A DNA stretch of 64,000 bases from Engraulis encrasicolus. Taxonomy: Eukaryota > Chordata > Actinopteri > Clupeiformes > Engraulidae. Shown one piece after another: positions 61,737 through 64,000 of the stretch. The stretch is taken from positions 52,100,550 to 52,164,549 of the forward strand of contig NC_085869.1 in the NCBI RefSeq assembly GCF_034702125.1. The letters run 5' to 3'. Both the position numbers and the translations under genes were made by a program. The notes beneath the pieces are model-generated. The model had not been told where the DNA came from, did no database searches, and saw nothing but the letters and a program-made list of their open reading frames with translations. Numbering within the stretch: position 1 is the stretch's first letter; each line of letters starts with the position of its first letter.

Positions 61737-61989
61737 CCACGCAGAGAGAAAGTGAAGATGAGAGCATAGCAGAGATGAATAGAGGATGAGAGTCTTTGAA
61801 AGAGAGAGAGATGAGAGGATGAGAGGACTGCAGGACGAGAAAAAGAGAAGAGCAGGAGGAGAGGAGATGAAGTGGAGTTTGATAGCGGAATGATGGTGAA
61901 GAGTCTGGCACTTCCAAAATATTTCCCAGAATTTCGTATTGGACACGCACGCCCCTGAGTGCCATGTGCGTCGTCAATTCGCCTTTGTT

Positions 61990-62122
61990 GCCCCATGGAC
62001 TCCGTTTAGAGATGTGTAACTGTGTGCCCTCGCTCTCATGGACTCCGTTTAGAGATGTGTAACTGTGTGCCCTCTCTCTCATGGACTCCGTTTAGAGATG
62101 TGTAACTGTGTGCCCTCTCTCT
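61990..62122. repeat. Three-copy minisatellite, about 44-bp unit
   Basis: atggactccgtttagagatg starts at about 61995, 62038 and 62082, with near-identical following sequence. Confidence 0.93.
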
Positions 62123-62311
62123 GTGTACCTTACCCCGACAGCAGGGACACGCGGGACTGACTGGGGTGAGTTATAAGGACATGGTGCGATGCATGCGTAC
62201 ATGTGCCTGAGTGGATGCTCATGGAATTTCACCAGGTTCGTTTGTGACTCTCTTGTTGTTTGTCCTCTTAGATCTCCTACACAATGAGATCCCTTAAAAG
62301 GACAGCAGAGG

Positions 62312-62652
<341 letters not shown>

Positions 62653-62695
62653 CCTTTTATCTCTTGCGTCTGACAGTGGTGGCGCTGTGTGCTTG

Positions 62696-62891
62696 TATTT
62701 ATAGCGCATCTAGATAAAGAGTGCTTGTCCTAAGCCCCACCACCTCTCAATTAGCGGCGTTCCATAGGTGGAGAAGGCCAATAAGAGTGGACGGCATCCC
62801 TGGGTCCTCCGCAGTCCAGTGCTCACTGCAGGGAAGGACAGAGACAGACACCCTCCCCCCCACAACCACCACTGCCACCAACAGCGCTGAG
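62696..62891 (+). other. Candidate untranslated first exon
   Basis: TATTTATA at 62696-62703, then GC-richer unique sequence ending in GAG|gtaagc at 62891. A strong acceptor (a TC-rich tract then ctcag) follows at 63528. No coding frame can be assigned inside the window. Confidence 0.2.
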
Positions 62892-63464
62892 GTAAGCCTT
62901 CTAAAAGACTTCTATGGACACCGTTGTGCTTTGATGCAACTTTTTAATCTTGGCATCATTGAATGAATGAAAAGTTATTGGAAACATTCGTTTTCCTTTT
63001 CGCATGGTAGTAGGGAGTTTTGGTGGAATTGTGTTTTTATGTTGGAATTGTACATGCAAATATGGCATGCCAAAGTATTTGCACAGCAATTGATGTGAAA
63101 CAGTGTGGTCACCTGCAACCAGAGATTTCAGTCTGTTGGATGATTGAGCAGTACAGAAAATTTGGTATGAGGAGAATCTCTGGTCATCGCTTTACTCTGT
63201 TTTAACATTCTCCAGCACTCACTCACCATGCAGTAAGAATGAAAATCTCTTCGTCTCTCTTGTGGTGGTGTTGGTGTGAATATATGGGGCATCCCATTTA
63301 CGTTTCATTGCTCCTCGTTTATCAGCCTCTGCAATGGCTCTTCCGCAAGCATTATGGCAAACTCTCTGCGCGTGCCTCTGTAAACTGTGCAAAGTGATTA
63401 CGGTCCTTTAGCGTATTAGACTGAGCATATTCCAGTGTTGAATCGCCTCACCACTCTCTCCATC

Positions 63465-63466
63465 TC

Positions 63467-63516
<50 letters not shown>
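63465..63516. repeat. (TC)n microsatellite
   Basis: Pyrimidine run leading into a cctctcag acceptor-like site. Confidence 0.95.
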
Positions 63517-63518
<2 letters not shown>

Positions 63519-63815
63519 CTCCTCTCAGCTTGTGCCTTGAGAAGGATCTCTGTGTATCTGGAAGAAATCTAATAAGGAATGGGCTAAACTGAGCAAACTG
63601 AATAAATATAATTACAGCCTGAAAGTACTTCGTAATTCTAAGAAAGTGTTTCTATGTCAACTCTTTTTTTTTGAAAGATGATACTCACTGAGGTATCTGT
63701 GTGGCGGTATTGGAGTCACAGGTGTGGCTTGATTCTGTATCATGCGCAGTGTCTGATATGCTATAGCGGGCGTAAAAATGAGTCGCGTGCACCTGTCCAG
63801 CTGTGCGTGTGTGTT

Positions 63816-63816
<1 letters not shown>

Positions 63817-63858
<42 letters not shown>
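63817..63858. repeat. (GT)n microsatellite
   Basis: About 40 bp of GT. Confidence 0.95.
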
Positions 63859-63859
<1 letters not shown>

Positions 63860-64000
63860 TCCCGTTCCCCAGGGATGGTCAGGAGGCTTTGAAGAGTGTG
63901 AAATGTAGCACAGGACACAGGCATTTCACTGTAAGAAGAGACCTATGGTGTGGCCTGGACGTGCTGTGCTTGTGTATGTATACAGTATGTGTGTGCTATA

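Overview
This window is eukaryotic nuclear DNA, almost certainly from a teleost fish. The evidence is one spliced beta-tubulin gene with GT-AG introns and an AATAAA signal, tRNA-derived SINEs, many small DNA transposons, an endogenous retrovirus, a compact LTR retrotransposon, L2/Rex1-like LINE debris, and an extreme load of long (CA)n and (GA)n microsatellites. I cannot name the species. There are no bacterial-style operons, no CRISPR array and no phage. Nearly all long open frames outside 23.7-27.6 kb are translated simple repeats or transposon debris.

The only convincing host gene is a divergent beta-tubulin, TUBB1 (class VI)-like, on the + strand. It has five coding exons between 23744 and 27540 and encodes 457 residues. 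Four things about it are odd. An extra intron, carrying a SINE, splits the usual large last exon at codon 174. The acidic tail is a microsatellite-encoded Asp run. A second tail-like coding block lies just after the stop codon in another frame. Intron 3 contains an inverted, CpG-decayed 110-bp copy of part of exon 5, bounded by a 10-bp direct repeat.

Layout. 0-5 kb: microsatellites, transposon ends and a PIF/Harbinger-like MITE. 5-7 kb: moderately GC-rich unique DNA with a perfect CRE, possibly a promoter. 7.5-8.4 kb: a 949-bp TIR element with internal copies of its terminal motif. 10.4-11.6 kb: a composite element with a foldback, a 4 x 140-bp tandem array and a CGG tract. 13.4-19.8 kb: a decayed endogenous retrovirus with near-identical LTRs, a gag start, protease and env TM remnants, and no recognisable pol. 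20.5-23 kb: a foldback and nested hAT elements. 23.7-27.9 kb: the tubulin gene. 28-34 kb: SINEs, large GT arrays and a near-perfect hairpin. 35-38 kb: hAT elements and an L2-like LINE tail with telomere-like repeats, bracketed by inverted arrays. 38.7-41.6 kb: a young non-autonomous LTR element. 42.3-45.8 kb: a foldback whose two arms were each invaded by DNA transposons. 46.0-47.8 kb: a second large palindrome with a hAT copy in each arm. 48.5-50.0 kb: LINE reverse-transcriptase and LTR-retrotransposon protease fragments. 51.4-56 kb: piggyBac-like, hAT and unclassified TIR elements. 57-62.7 kb: the densest microsatellite block, with a nested hAT. 62.7-64 kb: a possible untranslated exon of an unseen gene.

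The window therefore reads as a gene-poor, transposon-rich intergenic landscape around one tubulin gene. The strongest second-look items are the antisense exon copy, the duplicated tail, the two large palindromes, and the TIR elements with iterated internal motifs.
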